A stretch of 64,000 bases of DNA from a bacterium (lineage in GTDB: Bacteria > Desulfobacterota > DSWW01): contig JANQFG010000167.1 of assembly GCA_028277985.1 (NCBI GenBank), positions 1 through 64,000 on the forward strand, in the 5' to 3' direction. Numbering within the stretch: position 1 is the first letter of the stretch; every line of letters begins with the position of its first letter. Under the pieces are notes generated by a model, which was not told the origin of the DNA, searched no databases, and saw nothing but the letters and a program-made list of their open reading frames with translations. Below are positions 7,435-16,738 of the stretch, one piece after another. Made by a program: the position numbers and the translations under genes.

Positions 7435-8925
7435 TCAACCCTTCTCCTCGTCCAGGAAAGAGTAGTCATAATCGACCGGCCAGTTCTCCATGCCGATCCT
7501 CTCGTAGTACTCCTTCGGAATCTTCCTCGGGTCCTTGTAGATGTAGTGCACACAAGGGTCGCCGGGTTTGTCCGGAGAATAGGGGGGTGGGTGAACCCAG
7601 AGTTGCGTGCCCTTGCCGCGAAGAAAAACGGGCAGTGCCTCATGGAGCCAGGTACAATGGCCGCAGTAGATCGGCTGTTGTTCCTTGTACCATGTGTGCG
7701 GACCAGCCTCCTTGAGCCGGTGGTGACCTCCCGGGGTCTCGTAATACCCCATCTGCACCAACCTTCCCCCGCTTCCACAAACGTCGACGGTCATGATGAT
7801 CTTCTCGTCATCCTCTTCCACCGTGAGGGGAGAGATGTGCTGTCGCCAGAAGTCCACCATGAACTCGACCCAACCCCGGACGCCCTTCTCCTTGATCACT
7901 TCCTCTTTGAGAGCGAAGAACAGTTCCTCACAGAATTGCATGGGCGAGTATTTCAGTGTGGCCACTGCCGCATTCTCTCCCCAGCAGTCGGCGATGTGGG
8001 AGAGCATGGCCGAGAACCATACGGCATACGCATCATGAACAGGGCATTTCGTCTCTTCGAATCTCTCACACCACTTCCTGGCCGTCTCGGCGTCCCCTTT
8101 GTCCAGCGCTTCCAGAGCAAGCTCCATGTATCCCTTGGAGAGATCCAGGAGCTCTTCCTCGCTGAACATCCGCTTTTTCTTCTTCAGTGTGAGGCCGCCC
8201 GTCCCCGTCCTCAACCCGACACGGTCGTAATAGGCTTGAGGGATGTCCGCCGGGTCTTTGTAGATGTGGTGCACACACGGGTCCCCGGACTTTCGCGGAA
8301 AGGGCGAAACATGGACCCACCACTGGTGGCCGGCTCCGTAGATCTCGACCGGGTTGATCTCATGCATGAAAGAGCAGTGGGAGCAGTATACGGGGCAGTC
8401 CCGCTCCCCCCAGGTGTGGGCTCCCGGCTTCCTGAATAGGGGCAACCCGTATGTTCCCCCGTGCACGGCCTTCGAATAGAAGGTCTTTCCGTCGATCAGT
8501 CTTCCACCGCTTCCGCAAGGCGCGTGTGTGAATACGAGCCTTTCGTCGTCCTCCTGAATCGTCCAGGAGCCGAACCGGTGCCTCCAGAAGTAGTCGACAA
8601 GAAACTCAACATGTCCCCGGATTCCCTTTTCCGCGAGCAGGGGCTCCCGGACCTTGTTGAAGATTTCGCAGCCATCCAGGGTCGCCTTCCGGACGACGCT
8701 GACCGCGCCGTCTTCGCCAAAGAAATCATATACGAGCCGTAAGACTTCCGGGATCCAGACGAGGTACGCATCGTGAAGGAACCATTCGGTCTCCTTGTTT
8801 CGCTCGCACCATCGCCTCGCCGTCTCGAGATCCCCCTTGTCCAGGGCCTCGAGCGCAAGATCCATGAAGCCTTTGGAGTACTCCTCCAACTCCGCCTTTG
8901 TGAAGATCCTGGTCGAGTCGGCCAT
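7435..8925 (-). CDS. tandem-duplicated Cys/His protein of unknown family
   Basis: A 496-residue cytoplasmic protein built from two homologous halves (about 1-238 and 252-478). Each half has: an N-terminal helix block ending EALDKGD.ETAR.WCER; C-GSGGR (C137, C383); HTW (H170, H410); YC-x2-C-x3-H (C181/C184/H188 and C421/C424/H428); and GDPCVH.IYKDP (C217, C458). The invariant Cys/His set suggests a metal or cofactor site per half. A single-domain paralogue is encoded at 16739-17458. The YC-x2-C...GD.C arrangement resembles the ATC-hydrolase-like protein at 38199-38894, so a remote relation is possible. The start at 8925 follows an AAGGGGGAAAC ribosome-binding site. I do not recognise the function. 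Confidence 0.75.
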   Translation of the reverse strand: MADSTRIFTKAELEEYSKGFMDLALEALDKGDLETARRWCERNKETEWFLHDAYLVWIPEVLRLVYDFFGEDGAVSVVRKATLDGCEIFNKVREPLLAEKGIRGHVEFLVDYFWRHRFGSWTIQEDDERLVFTHAPCGSGGRLIDGKTFYSKAVHGGTYGLPLFRKPGAHTWGERDCPVYCSHCSFMHEINPVEIYGAGHQWWVHVSPFPRKSGDPCVHHIYKDPADIPQAYYDRVGLRTGTGGLTLKKKKRMFSEEELLDLSKGYMELALEALDKGDAETARKWCERFEETKCPVHDAYAVWFSAMLSHIADCWGENAAVATLKYSPMQFCEELFFALKEEVIKEKGVRGWVEFMVDFWRQHISPLTVEEDDEKIIMTVDVCGSGGRLVQMGYYETPGGHHRLKEAGPHTWYKEQQPIYCGHCTWLHEALPVFLRGKGTQLWVHPPPYSPDKPGDPCVHYIYKDPRKIPKEYYERIGMENWPVDYDYSFLDEEKG

Positions 8926-9004
8926 GACGTTTCCCCCTTGTTGACTTCCTGCTTTGACCCGTTTTCGGTTCACGAGACCTTACGAAGGGGGCACAGGGCA
9001 AAGA

Positions 9005-9029
9005 GGCTGCACGATCGAGTCGTGCAGCC
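9005..9029 (-). terminator. hairpin terminator after the DUF1329 gene
   Basis: Perfect 10-bp arms GGCTGCACGA / TCGTGCAGCC flank a 5-nt loop. On the minus strand the hairpin is followed by CTCTTT. It lies 37 bp past the stop codon of the DUF1329 gene and probably ends the operon that starts near 17550. Confidence 0.65.
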
Positions 9030-9065
9030 CCATGCTCACCCAACAGAAAGATTCGCAGCAAGAAC

Positions 9066-10388
9066 TTACTTGCAGCGCCGCTGGAATCCACCCAATGTAA
9101 AGTCCGCCGGTTTCACTCTTGGATCGTTCTGAAGCCAGACGAACTTGCCCTCGTTGTGCTGTAGAATGAGTGTGGCCCGATTGTTGATTTCGTCCACGAT
9201 CCTCCAGTAACCGATGAGACAGGCCTTGTAGGATTTGTCCCGGCTCTCGAGGATGAGTGCGCTCATGTTGATCGTCTTCCAGTGCTGACCGGACCGATCG
9301 TAGATGTCTTTCCAGATGCCGATGAACGTATCCTTGTCGATATAGGATACGGTCTTCCCGTAGTTGTAGTAGGGGTTCTTCGACTGCCCCTCTACGATCC
9401 AGACGGGACGCTTGACCCAAACCGATTTCATGTTCCACCAGGACACGCCTTCCCAGTCCGGCCTTTCACTCCCAAAGACCGGATAGTCCGGACCATTGTC
9501 CTCCGCCTTCCAAGCGCCATCCTTGTTTCTCTCGGCCATTGAGATGTCCGTTGAGAGGAACTCTGCGAGCATCTCGGTCTCGCCCACGAGCTTCCATTCG
9601 AACTCGGGGATCTTTCCGTCGAACCCGCTCCAGTTCCCGTCATCCCGGGTGAAGTCCGTGCCGAACAGGGAGTCGGATCGCCCTGCCGGGGTCATCCTTC
9701 GCACGCGCCGAATAGCAGGCACGTAGCCGAACAGAGTATCCGGTTTGCTCGTCTTGTAGCGCCAGGTCATCATCGCCGTTCCGGCCATGTCATACGGCTC
9801 GGTCACCAGGATCAGGCTGATGTTCTGGTAGTCGCTCGGGTTGTCCAGTGTGGCGGTCTTCGGATGTCCGTAGAAGGGCTGGGCCCAATACTGGATCTCG
9901 ATGTGCCGCTCGTACTTCGCGGGGGTGAAAAGAGCGAGGCGCTGCCCCTTGGTCGTCATGGAACCGTACGCGTCCCGCATGGTGAAGCCGTTGTGAAGGA
10001 TCTTTTCCACCGCCTTCGGATCGTCCTTGTTGATCTCATTCGGGGGGAAGGGCAGCCCGATGACCACCTTCGCGAGCTTTCCGGTGCCGGCATCGGCAAT
10101 CTCGCTCTTCTCGTTTATGATGTACTTGCCCGCATTCTTCTTGTAGGACTCCGTGACCCACGGGGGTTGGTATTGTGCCGGGTCGAAATCGAGCGTGGCC
10201 AGTTGCACGGTATAGTCACCCGCCTTCACGCGCTCCAGTGCGGAGTTGGGGATCAACCCCTCGATCTCCTGCCAGTTGGATTTGTCGATCACCTTTCCCA
10301 GCTTGCCACCGGCCAGCGCACCTCCTGCCAGGGCAAGGACCATCCCCATGACCAACAGCGTCGTTCCTATCGGCTTGCCTACTTTCAT
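9066..10388 (-). CDS. DUF1329 family exported protein
   Basis: From the ATG at 10388 (AGGAGGAAATAAAC upstream) the product has 440 residues. It has a signal peptide ending GGALAG and a long beta-rich body typical of DUF1329: GYVPAIRRVRRM..., DSLFGTDFTRDD, and repeated WNMKSVWVKRPVWIVEG-like blocks. DUF1329 proteins have an outer-membrane lipoprotein-sorting (LolB-like) fold and are nearly always encoded with DUF1302 and an RND/MMPL exporter, as here. It is thought to work in envelope transport of hydrophobic compounds; the exact role is unknown. It is the last gene of the operon and is followed by a hairpin terminator. Confidence 0.85.
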   Translation of the reverse strand: MKVGKPIGTTLLVMGMVLALAGGALAGGKLGKVIDKSNWQEIEGLIPNSALERVKAGDYTVQLATLDFDPAQYQPPWVTESYKKNAGKYIINEKSEIADAGTGKLAKVVIGLPFPPNEINKDDPKAVEKILHNGFTMRDAYGSMTTKGQRLALFTPAKYERHIEIQYWAQPFYGHPKTATLDNPSDYQNISLILVTEPYDMAGTAMMTWRYKTSKPDTLFGYVPAIRRVRRMTPAGRSDSLFGTDFTRDDGNWSGFDGKIPEFEWKLVGETEMLAEFLSTDISMAERNKDGAWKAEDNGPDYPVFGSERPDWEGVSWWNMKSVWVKRPVWIVEGQSKNPYYNYGKTVSYIDKDTFIGIWKDIYDRSGQHWKTINMSALILESRDKSYKACLIGYWRIVDEINNRATLILQHNEGKFVWLQNDPRVKPADFTLGGFQRRCK

Positions 10389-10426
10389 GTTTATTTCCTC
10401 CTTGCTTCCGTTCGCAACGGACATGG

Positions 10427-11860
10427 TTAGAACAGAACGCTCAGCGTCAAGGCAATCTGGTCCCGATCCCGCAGGAATCCCAGACTCACGTCATTCACGC
10501 CCGCCACGAGAGCATATTGCAGGGTGAACCGCAACGGCTCCCATATATACGTTACCTGGGGCAGAACCATCACCGCTCCTCTCGGATCCCACGCCAGGGC
10601 CACCTGAGGATTGAGCTTGCCGCTCAGGTAGTTCGTATAGGTCAAGAAGGTGATCTTGTGCTCGAACTCTTTGATCTCTGCGAACTCTGCCGACGGGAAC
10701 TTGAACGCCGCCAGGCGGATGGCGTCCTCGTAGTCCAGGATGTATTCGCCGAAGTACTGCAGGGTGAAATTGAACATGGAGCGCTTGTTCAGCAATCGCA
10801 GCCACACCGGCTTGTCCACGGCCACGGCGAACCGAAAGATGTCCTTTTCCGGGATCTCACCCGATCCGTTCAGGTTGATGGCCGGAATGAACACGGGCTC
10901 GTTCCAGTGGTAGGCGAGCTCGAACCGCCACACCGTTTCGGTGAAGCCTTCGAAGAAGCTCAGGGATCCACCGGTGATCAGCACATCCGAGTAGATGAGT
11001 TCCTGCACCGGCCCGCTCGCCTCGAACAGAAGGCGCGTGGCCGGGGTCTCCAAGAATGTCTGGAAGTGAGCGATCGAGAAGTTGAAGTTGTCCGCAATCA
11101 CGCCCTGGAGTCGAAATCCCCACCGACTCGCCTTCATGTCGCGCTCCGGCTCGACAACACGCAGACCAAAGGGGGATGGGGGAAAGGGAAACGCGTAGGG
11201 CGTACCCGGAGGAGAAAGGGGAGCGAATTCCTGCTCGAGGAAGCCTGGATTCAGGAAGCCTTCCAGTGCAACGGACTGGATACACCAGATATTGCCGAGG
11301 GTGTAGATCCCGCGGACCATCCAGAGCGGAAGCCTCCGGTCATCCAGGTTCTCGAAGATCCCGCCCCACGTGTTGTCCAGCGGATTGATTCTGTCCAGCA
11401 TGGGAAACAGATCCGTTTCACCCCAGGAGATGATCTGTTTACCCACGCGAAGGAATGCGTTTCCGGGGGTAACGTCCACATACCCTTCCCAGAGGTCGAA
11501 ATCCGTGTAGATATCCGCATCCTTTGCGAGCTGCCTGACATCCCGGTACTCCTGGGGCCCGTAATCGTAAACCCCCTCATAGAGACCCCTGACCTTCAGA
11601 CGGTAGCTCACAATGTTCGTGACCGTGTGCCTCCACTCCACGTAGACCAGGTTCCGATGCTGCAGCAGAGATCCTATACCTACCTGTGGACTCGTCCATC
11701 CACTCCGGTCATCGGTGCTGAAGGTGATCCTGGTCTGCACGATCCCCGAAAGCTCCATCTCATCGTCGCTTCCGAGGGTGATCGCCGCCCAGCTCGTGCT
11801 GGCCAGAGTGATGAGTAGAACTCCTGCCAGGGCTGCGAGGTACAAAGGTTTCGTTTTCAT
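10427..11860 (-). CDS. DUF1302 family outer-membrane protein
   Basis: A 477-residue protein with a signal peptide (residues 1-25, ending TSWAA) and a barrel-like sequence of many short amphipathic strands ending in LSVLF, with a terminal Phe. Diagnostic DUF1302 features include VGKQIISWGETDLFPMLDRINPLD near residues 135-160. AGGAGGGGGGC precedes the ATG. DUF1302 proteins are outer-membrane partners of RND/MMPL exporters and DUF1329, and this order is kept here (exporter, DUF1302, DUF1329). Role inferred: outer-membrane passage of a hydrophobic or amphipathic substrate. Confidence 0.85.
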   Translation of the reverse strand: MKTKPLYLAALAGVLLITLASTSWAAITLGSDDEMELSGIVQTRITFSTDDRSGWTSPQVGIGSLLQHRNLVYVEWRHTVTNIVSYRLKVRGLYEGVYDYGPQEYRDVRQLAKDADIYTDFDLWEGYVDVTPGNAFLRVGKQIISWGETDLFPMLDRINPLDNTWGGIFENLDDRRLPLWMVRGIYTLGNIWCIQSVALEGFLNPGFLEQEFAPLSPPGTPYAFPFPPSPFGLRVVEPERDMKASRWGFRLQGVIADNFNFSIAHFQTFLETPATRLLFEASGPVQELIYSDVLITGGSLSFFEGFTETVWRFELAYHWNEPVFIPAINLNGSGEIPEKDIFRFAVAVDKPVWLRLLNKRSMFNFTLQYFGEYILDYEDAIRLAAFKFPSAEFAEIKEFEHKITFLTYTNYLSGKLNPQVALAWDPRGAVMVLPQVTYIWEPLRFTLQYALVAGVNDVSLGFLRDRDQIALTLSVLF

Positions 11861-11948
11861 GCCCCCCTCCTGTGTGTGTTAACGGATACACTCCGCCTTT
11901 CGGCCCCTGCCTCCCATGGCAGGGGCCCAACCTGTTCCTTCTTCCTTC

Positions 11949-14300
11949 TTAGAGCTTCAGGGTGCGGAACTTCGGCTTCAGGGTCAGGACGAGGCTCGGG
12001 ATGATCGTGAGTGCGGCAACCATGTTCAGCAGCATGAGCAAACCCAGGAGCAGCCCCATCTCCGCCTGAAACTTCAGATCCAGAAACACCCAAAAAATCA
12101 CGCCCGCAACCAGTGTCGTCGCCGTGAAGATGATCGCCTTACCGGTTGTCTCCAGGGCGATCCGGTTCGACGACGCATAGTCACCGGTAACAGAGTACTC
12201 CTCTGCAATCCGGGAGAGAAGATAAATCCCGTAGTCGATGCCGATGCCCACCGCGATAGCCGCAACGGGCAGGGAGTTCACGTTCAGGTCGATCCCCTTC
12301 ACCAGCATGAACGCCTCCGAGAGCACCTGCGAAATGGCCAGGGGCACGATGAGGACGATACCGGCTTTGATCGAGCGGAAAGTCAACATGCAGAGGACGA
12401 ATACGGCTGCAAAGACAACGACCAGGGACACCCAGTAGGAGTACTCCACCTCTTCGTTCACGGCCGCCAGGATGCCGATCAAGCCTCCGGCCAGCCTGAA
12501 CCTGACCTTCTCGGACGGGTTGGCGTCAATGAATTCCTTCGCTTTCGCCAGGGTTTCCCGGATCAGATCGCTGTCGTAATCCTTGTAGTAGCAAGTGATG
12601 GTGGCGTTGTTCCAGTCGTAGTCCACGTACTGGTCCATCTCGCCCGGCGCTGCGCTATTGCGAATCAGATGGCCGATCTGGCCGAGGTATCGCGGGCTCC
12701 TCGGAAGGAGGTACCATTTCGGGTGCGCCTCGTGAAACATCCTGTAGATGGACTTGATCATGTTGGTGAAGGTCAGCGTTCCTCCTGCGCCACCCTCTTC
12801 TTCCATGTATCGCTGGAAGTCCTCCATCAACCGCAGAGTCTCGTAGTTCTTTACCCCCCCCTCCTCCTTTCCCTCGGCGATGATCACCATCTGGGTGGCA
12901 CCCACGAAGTTGTCGTTGAAGAAGCGGAAGGAGCGGTTGTAAGGATGATCCGGGAACAAAATGGAAGCACCCGCTTCGGTGTCACCCACCTTGAGCTGGC
13001 TCGCCATGGCCCCGCACACGATCAGGATCAGGCAGACCGAACACAGAACGACCCATCTGCCCCTGCCCAGGGAGGGCTTGAGAAGCAGAGCCGCAATACG
13101 GTCGTAGATCTTTCCCCTGTGCTCCCGCTCGAGGATCTCTCTGCGCGGGGGCCGCACCAGGGAGAGCAGGAGCGGACTGAGGGTCGGAACGGTGACCACG
13201 ATGGTGAGGATCCAGAAGGAGGCGAAGAATCCGAGATGCCTCATGAGCGGAATGGTCGCCACCGAGATCAGCAACACGCCGATCGCGTCGGTGGCGATGG
13301 ACAATGACGCAGGTGTAAACAGCTCACCGTATCCCCGGATGATCGCTTCCCTCTGTTCCCCCACCCGCAGGTACTCCTCGTGATATCTGGCCATGCACTG
13401 GACCGAGTGGCTTATGGCCCGGGCCGTGATCACGAGCGGCACGACCAGGATGAGGGGGTCCAGGGAGTAACCGAGCAGGCTGGCAAAACCGAGACCCCAG
13501 ACCGCACTCAACCCTGCAGAGACGCAGGGGAAGACAACCCCCTGCCAACTGCGGAAATAGTAGAAGAGGAGCGCGGCCAGCACCAGCGCCGTGATCCCGA
13601 GCACCCAGTAGACCTGAGGGGCAAGGTGATAAATATAGCTGTAGAGGGCCGGGTAACCCGAGAAGTAGATATTGTGTTTGCCGTCCTCTTCGCGTTCGCG
13701 AATCTGTTCGAGCCGCTCGTAGAGCTTGATCGGGTTCACGCCTTCTTCCCAGAAGCCCGCGTAGATGGCGGCCGTCTTGTCGTCCGGGGAGACATAGAAA
13801 CCCCGAACCCCCGGATTCTTGTAGACCGCTTCCTTGAATCGCTTCAGTCCCATCTCATCCCTGGAGATCCCCGGGCCCAGGAGCGGCTGGATCGCGATTC
13901 CCCAGCTCGTCACCTTGACGTCTTTGAGCTTCGGATGGGTCAGCGAGATCAGCTGCATCGGGTTGGAGCCGCGAATGGTCAGCATCTCCTGGGTGATGCG
14001 GCCGACCTTATCGAGGGTCTCCCAGTTGTAGACATCCCCTTCCTTCACCTCCACCGCACAGACCAGCACATTGGCACTGCCGAACATGTGGCGGTACTGG
14101 TTGTAGAGCTCGATGTAGGGATGTTTGGGCGGATAGAAGGAGATGAAATCGGTCGCAATCCGAAGGTGCGCCGCCTGGTAGCCGAAGAACGTCGAAGCGA
14201 GCAGGATCGCCAGCAAGACCACCCACCGGTGCTTAAGAATGAAGGCGATATATCTCTCGAGGAGCTTTCGTTTCTTCAATGCCGTTCTGCCTTTCCTCAT
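11949..14300 (-). CDS. RND superfamily (MMPL/HpnN-like) exporter
   Basis: A 783-residue inner-membrane transporter of the predicted-exporter RND type. There is one N-terminal helix (RWVVLLAILLASTFFGY), a large periplasmic loop (about 45-225), a first bundle of helices (about 230-410), a second loop, and a second bundle (about 620-770) with the conserved GIGIDYGIYLLSR motif of the fourth helix. It resembles MMPL/HpnN-type lipid or hydrophobe exporters more than multidrug pumps. No membrane-fusion protein is encoded beside it. The start codon overlaps the stop of the YCF48-like gene by 4 bp (ATGA), so the two are translationally coupled. Confidence 0.9.
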   Translation of the reverse strand: MRKGRTALKKRKLLERYIAFILKHRWVVLLAILLASTFFGYQAAHLRIATDFISFYPPKHPYIELYNQYRHMFGSANVLVCAVEVKEGDVYNWETLDKVGRITQEMLTIRGSNPMQLISLTHPKLKDVKVTSWGIAIQPLLGPGISRDEMGLKRFKEAVYKNPGVRGFYVSPDDKTAAIYAGFWEEGVNPIKLYERLEQIREREEDGKHNIYFSGYPALYSYIYHLAPQVYWVLGITALVLAALLFYYFRSWQGVVFPCVSAGLSAVWGLGFASLLGYSLDPLILVVPLVITARAISHSVQCMARYHEEYLRVGEQREAIIRGYGELFTPASLSIATDAIGVLLISVATIPLMRHLGFFASFWILTIVVTVPTLSPLLLSLVRPPRREILEREHRGKIYDRIAALLLKPSLGRGRWVVLCSVCLILIVCGAMASQLKVGDTEAGASILFPDHPYNRSFRFFNDNFVGATQMVIIAEGKEEGGVKNYETLRLMEDFQRYMEEEGGAGGTLTFTNMIKSIYRMFHEAHPKWYLLPRSPRYLGQIGHLIRNSAAPGEMDQYVDYDWNNATITCYYKDYDSDLIRETLAKAKEFIDANPSEKVRFRLAGGLIGILAAVNEEVEYSYWVSLVVVFAAVFVLCMLTFRSIKAGIVLIVPLAISQVLSEAFMLVKGIDLNVNSLPVAAIAVGIGIDYGIYLLSRIAEEYSVTGDYASSNRIALETTGKAIIFTATTLVAGVIFWVFLDLKFQAEMGLLLGLLMLLNMVAALTIIPSLVLTLKPKFRTLKL

Positions 14301-15235
14301 TCAAAGAAGGAGGTTCCCCGTCTGTCCCAGAAGATCGAGGGCCTTCCGGATGTGTCTGCCTTACGCCAGCTCAACCCCCGGTCCACGGAGTGAACCAGGG
14401 ACCCGGATGCGCCCACCGCCCATCCAACCTCTCCGCGAATCGAGATTCCATAGATCGAATTGACCGAGTCGGTCTGCGCCATCTGCCAGGTTTGCCCCCG
14501 GTCGAGAGAGGTAACGATGATACCGTCCAGCCCCGCTGCTACGATCGTGTCTCCGTCTTGGGCAAGACAGAACAGGGACTGCTCGGTCGCACTTGGGACG
14601 GTCGACCAGACCTTGCCACCGTCCTCGGTGCGAAAGATCTTCCCGAACTCTCCCACCATCCAGCCTTGCCGGCTGTCGGTCATCCGCACACCGTAGAGGA
14701 CGATGTCGTCCTCCAGGGCGAACGCCTCCCAGGTACGGCCGCCATCCTCTGTCCTGGCCACGGTTCCCCAATCCCCTACGGCACACCCGTGCAGCACATC
14801 GGCGAAGTCGATACTGAACAGGTGCTTGTCCGTGTTGCTCTGCTGGGTGGACCAGCTCATCCCACCGTCTTTGCTGTGCAGGATCGTGCCTGCTTCCCCG
14901 GAGATCCATCCGTTCTCCTTGTCCGGAAAGCTCACCGAGAACAGGGCCTCCTTGACCGGGCTCGAGACCAGGGTCCAATGCTCTGCCGATTCCTCGGACC
15001 GGAGAAAGATCTTCCCCCGCTCGCCAACGAGGAGACACCCCGGTTTCGAATTCGACCAGAGGATCGAATCGAAGATCATGTCCCGGATCTGTCCGATCTT
15101 GAGCTTCTTCGGCGCCCCCTCGGCGTATCCGGTGCTTATGGAGAGCGCCATGATGTAAACAGCGCAGGCGGCCGCTGCAAACACACCCAGTACGTACCCG
15201 CCGCCTCGGTGTACCCTTTCCACGTTTTTCCTCAT
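14297..15235 (-). CDS. YCF48-like beta-propeller protein
   Basis: A 312-residue protein with an N-terminal membrane or signal segment (GYVLGVFAAAACAVYIMALS) and about six repeats of the pattern LF.V.F.D...GW..GE.GTI..SKDGG..W. This is the photosystem II stability/assembly factor (YCF48)-like or BNR propeller. Despite the name, such proteins are common next to RND/DUF1302/DUF1329 genes in non-phototrophs and probably assist assembly or function of the exporter in the periplasm. It overlaps the exporter gene by 4 bp. The start is 28 bp downstream of the PaaK-like gene. Confidence 0.83.
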   Translation of the reverse strand: MRKNVERVHRGGGYVLGVFAAAACAVYIMALSISTGYAEGAPKKLKIGQIRDMIFDSILWSNSKPGCLLVGERGKIFLRSEESAEHWTLVSSPVKEALFSVSFPDKENGWISGEAGTILHSKDGGMSWSTQQSNTDKHLFSIDFADVLHGCAVGDWGTVARTEDGGRTWEAFALEDDIVLYGVRMTDSRQGWMVGEFGKIFRTEDGGKVWSTVPSATEQSLFCLAQDGDTIVAAGLDGIIVTSLDRGQTWQMAQTDSVNSIYGISIRGEVGWAVGASGSLVHSVDRGLSWRKADTSGRPSIFWDRRGTSFFE

Positions 15236-15263
15236 TCCGGAACGTTTCCCTTCTATCGAGCCG

Positions 15264-16634
15264 TCAATCCTCGTATGCTTTTTCGAAAAGCTGCGTCTTC
15301 TTCACCGCACGCTCCAGCGTATTCGGCTTGACCCACGTAATGGAAGGCCGCACCTTGTGCAGCGCGTGCATCTTCTCCAAAATCTCCTTCTCCAGGGCGG
15401 CCAGGTCTCCCTTGCCGGTTGCCTCGCCGTACTCCACCTTGATCTTCAGAGGGGGGACGACGCGGGGAGGCGGCACCTCGAGAATGATGCGGAAGGCGCC
15501 CGTCACCCTCGGGACAAAATCATTGATCACGCCCTGGAGCGCAGCGGGGTAGACCGGAACGCCCTTCACCTTGAGCATATCGTCGGCCCTGCCTACGATC
15601 TTGTAACGGAATCCGGTCTTGCCGCACGGACAGGGCTCGGTAAAGACCTGGTGAATATCGTTGATCGTGAAACGAAGGTTGGCAAAGAAGATCGTTGCCC
15701 GGGGCTCTAGGGGTGTGAATACGGCCAACCCGGTCGCGCCGTGCTCCATGGGCACCGGCTTATGCGTCTCCGGGTCGATAAGCTCGTAATAGCAGTGGTC
15801 GTCCGCGATCCAATGCATGCCCTGGTAGTCCGGATGGTTGCAGGATACTCCATAGCCCGCACCCACGTCGTAAACCTCGGCACCGTACTCGCCCTCCAGC
15901 CGCCTTCGAACTTCGGGGATACCCGCGCCCGGCTCGGCTCCGAGCAGGAGGGTCTTGAGATTCAGGTTCTTGACCGGTTCCCCCAGAACCTCGGGGGCTC
16001 GTTCGATCAGATGCAGCGCCAGTGATGGGGTGCAGCTCAGGATGTTCGCACGGAAGAGCCGCAGGAAGCTGAGAATACGCTCCGTGCCCACTTCCGCGCC
16101 GATGGGGAGGATGGTCAATCCCTTGATCTTCTTGAACCAGTACAGGTGAGGCGTGCCTGCAGCGTGCATGCTGAGGCCGAATCCGACAGCCAGCCGATCC
16201 CCGTCCCCGAAGCCCAACCTCCAGCCGATCCTCCCGAAGATCTCCCCCATCGCCTCGGCGCTCTTGTGAAACACGGGATAGGGCGTCGGGATCCCGGTGG
16301 TGCCGGACGTGGTGGTCAGAAGGTGCATGTCCTTGAGACGCTCCTCGCCGAACAGGATCCGATACGCCTCGAACATGTCGTTTCCTATTCCCTTGAAGAC
16401 CTCCCTGTAATCGGCCTGCCCCACAACCGGGATCGCGTTCGCAAGATCCTCGAAGGACCGGATGTCCTCCGGCTTCACCCCGGCCTTGTCCATCCTCTCC
16501 CGATCGAACGGGACGTGTTCGTAGAAGAACTGCACGGTGGACCGAAGCTTGCTCTCCTGCATTTTGCGCATCTCAGGCGTATTGAGCAGGGGCTCGATGT
16601 CCATGTTGAAGTATTCCGGTTTCTGCCCGGTCAT
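15264..16634 (-). CDS. phenylacetate-CoA ligase-like enzyme
   Basis: A 456-residue adenylate-forming enzyme of the PaaK family. It has LLTTTSGTTGIPTPYPV as the P-loop (about residues 105-120), the block GAEPGAGIPEVRRRLEGEYG, CPCGKTGFRYKIVGRADDMLKVKG in the hinge region, and the C-terminal AMP-binding domain. It makes an aryl- or alkyl-acyl-CoA; the substrate is not deducible. It resembles the protein at 42604-43962 throughout, so the two are paralogues. It lies directly before the YCF48/RND/DUF1302/DUF1329 genes, which suggests that its substrate or product is connected with that exporter. A paired dyad site lies 39-74 bp upstream. Confidence 0.88.
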   Translation of the reverse strand: MTGQKPEYFNMDIEPLLNTPEMRKMQESKLRSTVQFFYEHVPFDRERMDKAGVKPEDIRSFEDLANAIPVVGQADYREVFKGIGNDMFEAYRILFGEERLKDMHLLTTTSGTTGIPTPYPVFHKSAEAMGEIFGRIGWRLGFGDGDRLAVGFGLSMHAAGTPHLYWFKKIKGLTILPIGAEVGTERILSFLRLFRANILSCTPSLALHLIERAPEVLGEPVKNLNLKTLLLGAEPGAGIPEVRRRLEGEYGAEVYDVGAGYGVSCNHPDYQGMHWIADDHCYYELIDPETHKPVPMEHGATGLAVFTPLEPRATIFFANLRFTINDIHQVFTEPCPCGKTGFRYKIVGRADDMLKVKGVPVYPAALQGVINDFVPRVTGAFRIILEVPPPRVVPPLKIKVEYGEATGKGDLAALEKEILEKMHALHKVRPSITWVKPNTLERAVKKTQLFEKAYED

Positions 16635-16672
16635 CGTCTCTCCCTGATCCCGCTGGTCCTTCAGGGCTTTTT

Positions 16673-16708
16673 CTCACCATATTTGGTGAATTCACCAAAT
16701 ATGGTGAG
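16673..16708. promoter_or_regulatory. 36-bp perfect palindrome made of two 18-bp dyads
   Basis: Two abutting copies of an 18-bp dyad of consensus TTCACCAWATWYRGTGAA form one perfect 36-bp palindrome centred at 16690/16691. The same double site, with a 1-bp gap, occurs at 17681-17717. No U-tract follows on either strand, so it is not an intrinsic terminator. It is most likely a protein-binding site, plausibly for the sigma-54 activator encoded at 17736-20075. Confidence 0.7.
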
Positions 16709-16738
16709 AGAGGGGAGGAGGGGGATCACCCTCAGCCC

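Noticed and set aside
7435-8925. assigning the duplicated protein to the ATC-hydrolase family
   Set aside because: The YC-x2-C and GD.C spacing is only loosely similar to 38199-38894, and the CGSGGR and HTW motifs are not shared; a profile search is needed.
16673-16708. palindrome as an intrinsic terminator
   Set aside because: Neither strand has a T-run after the stem, and the same units occur at 17681-17717 ahead of an operon, which points to protein binding.
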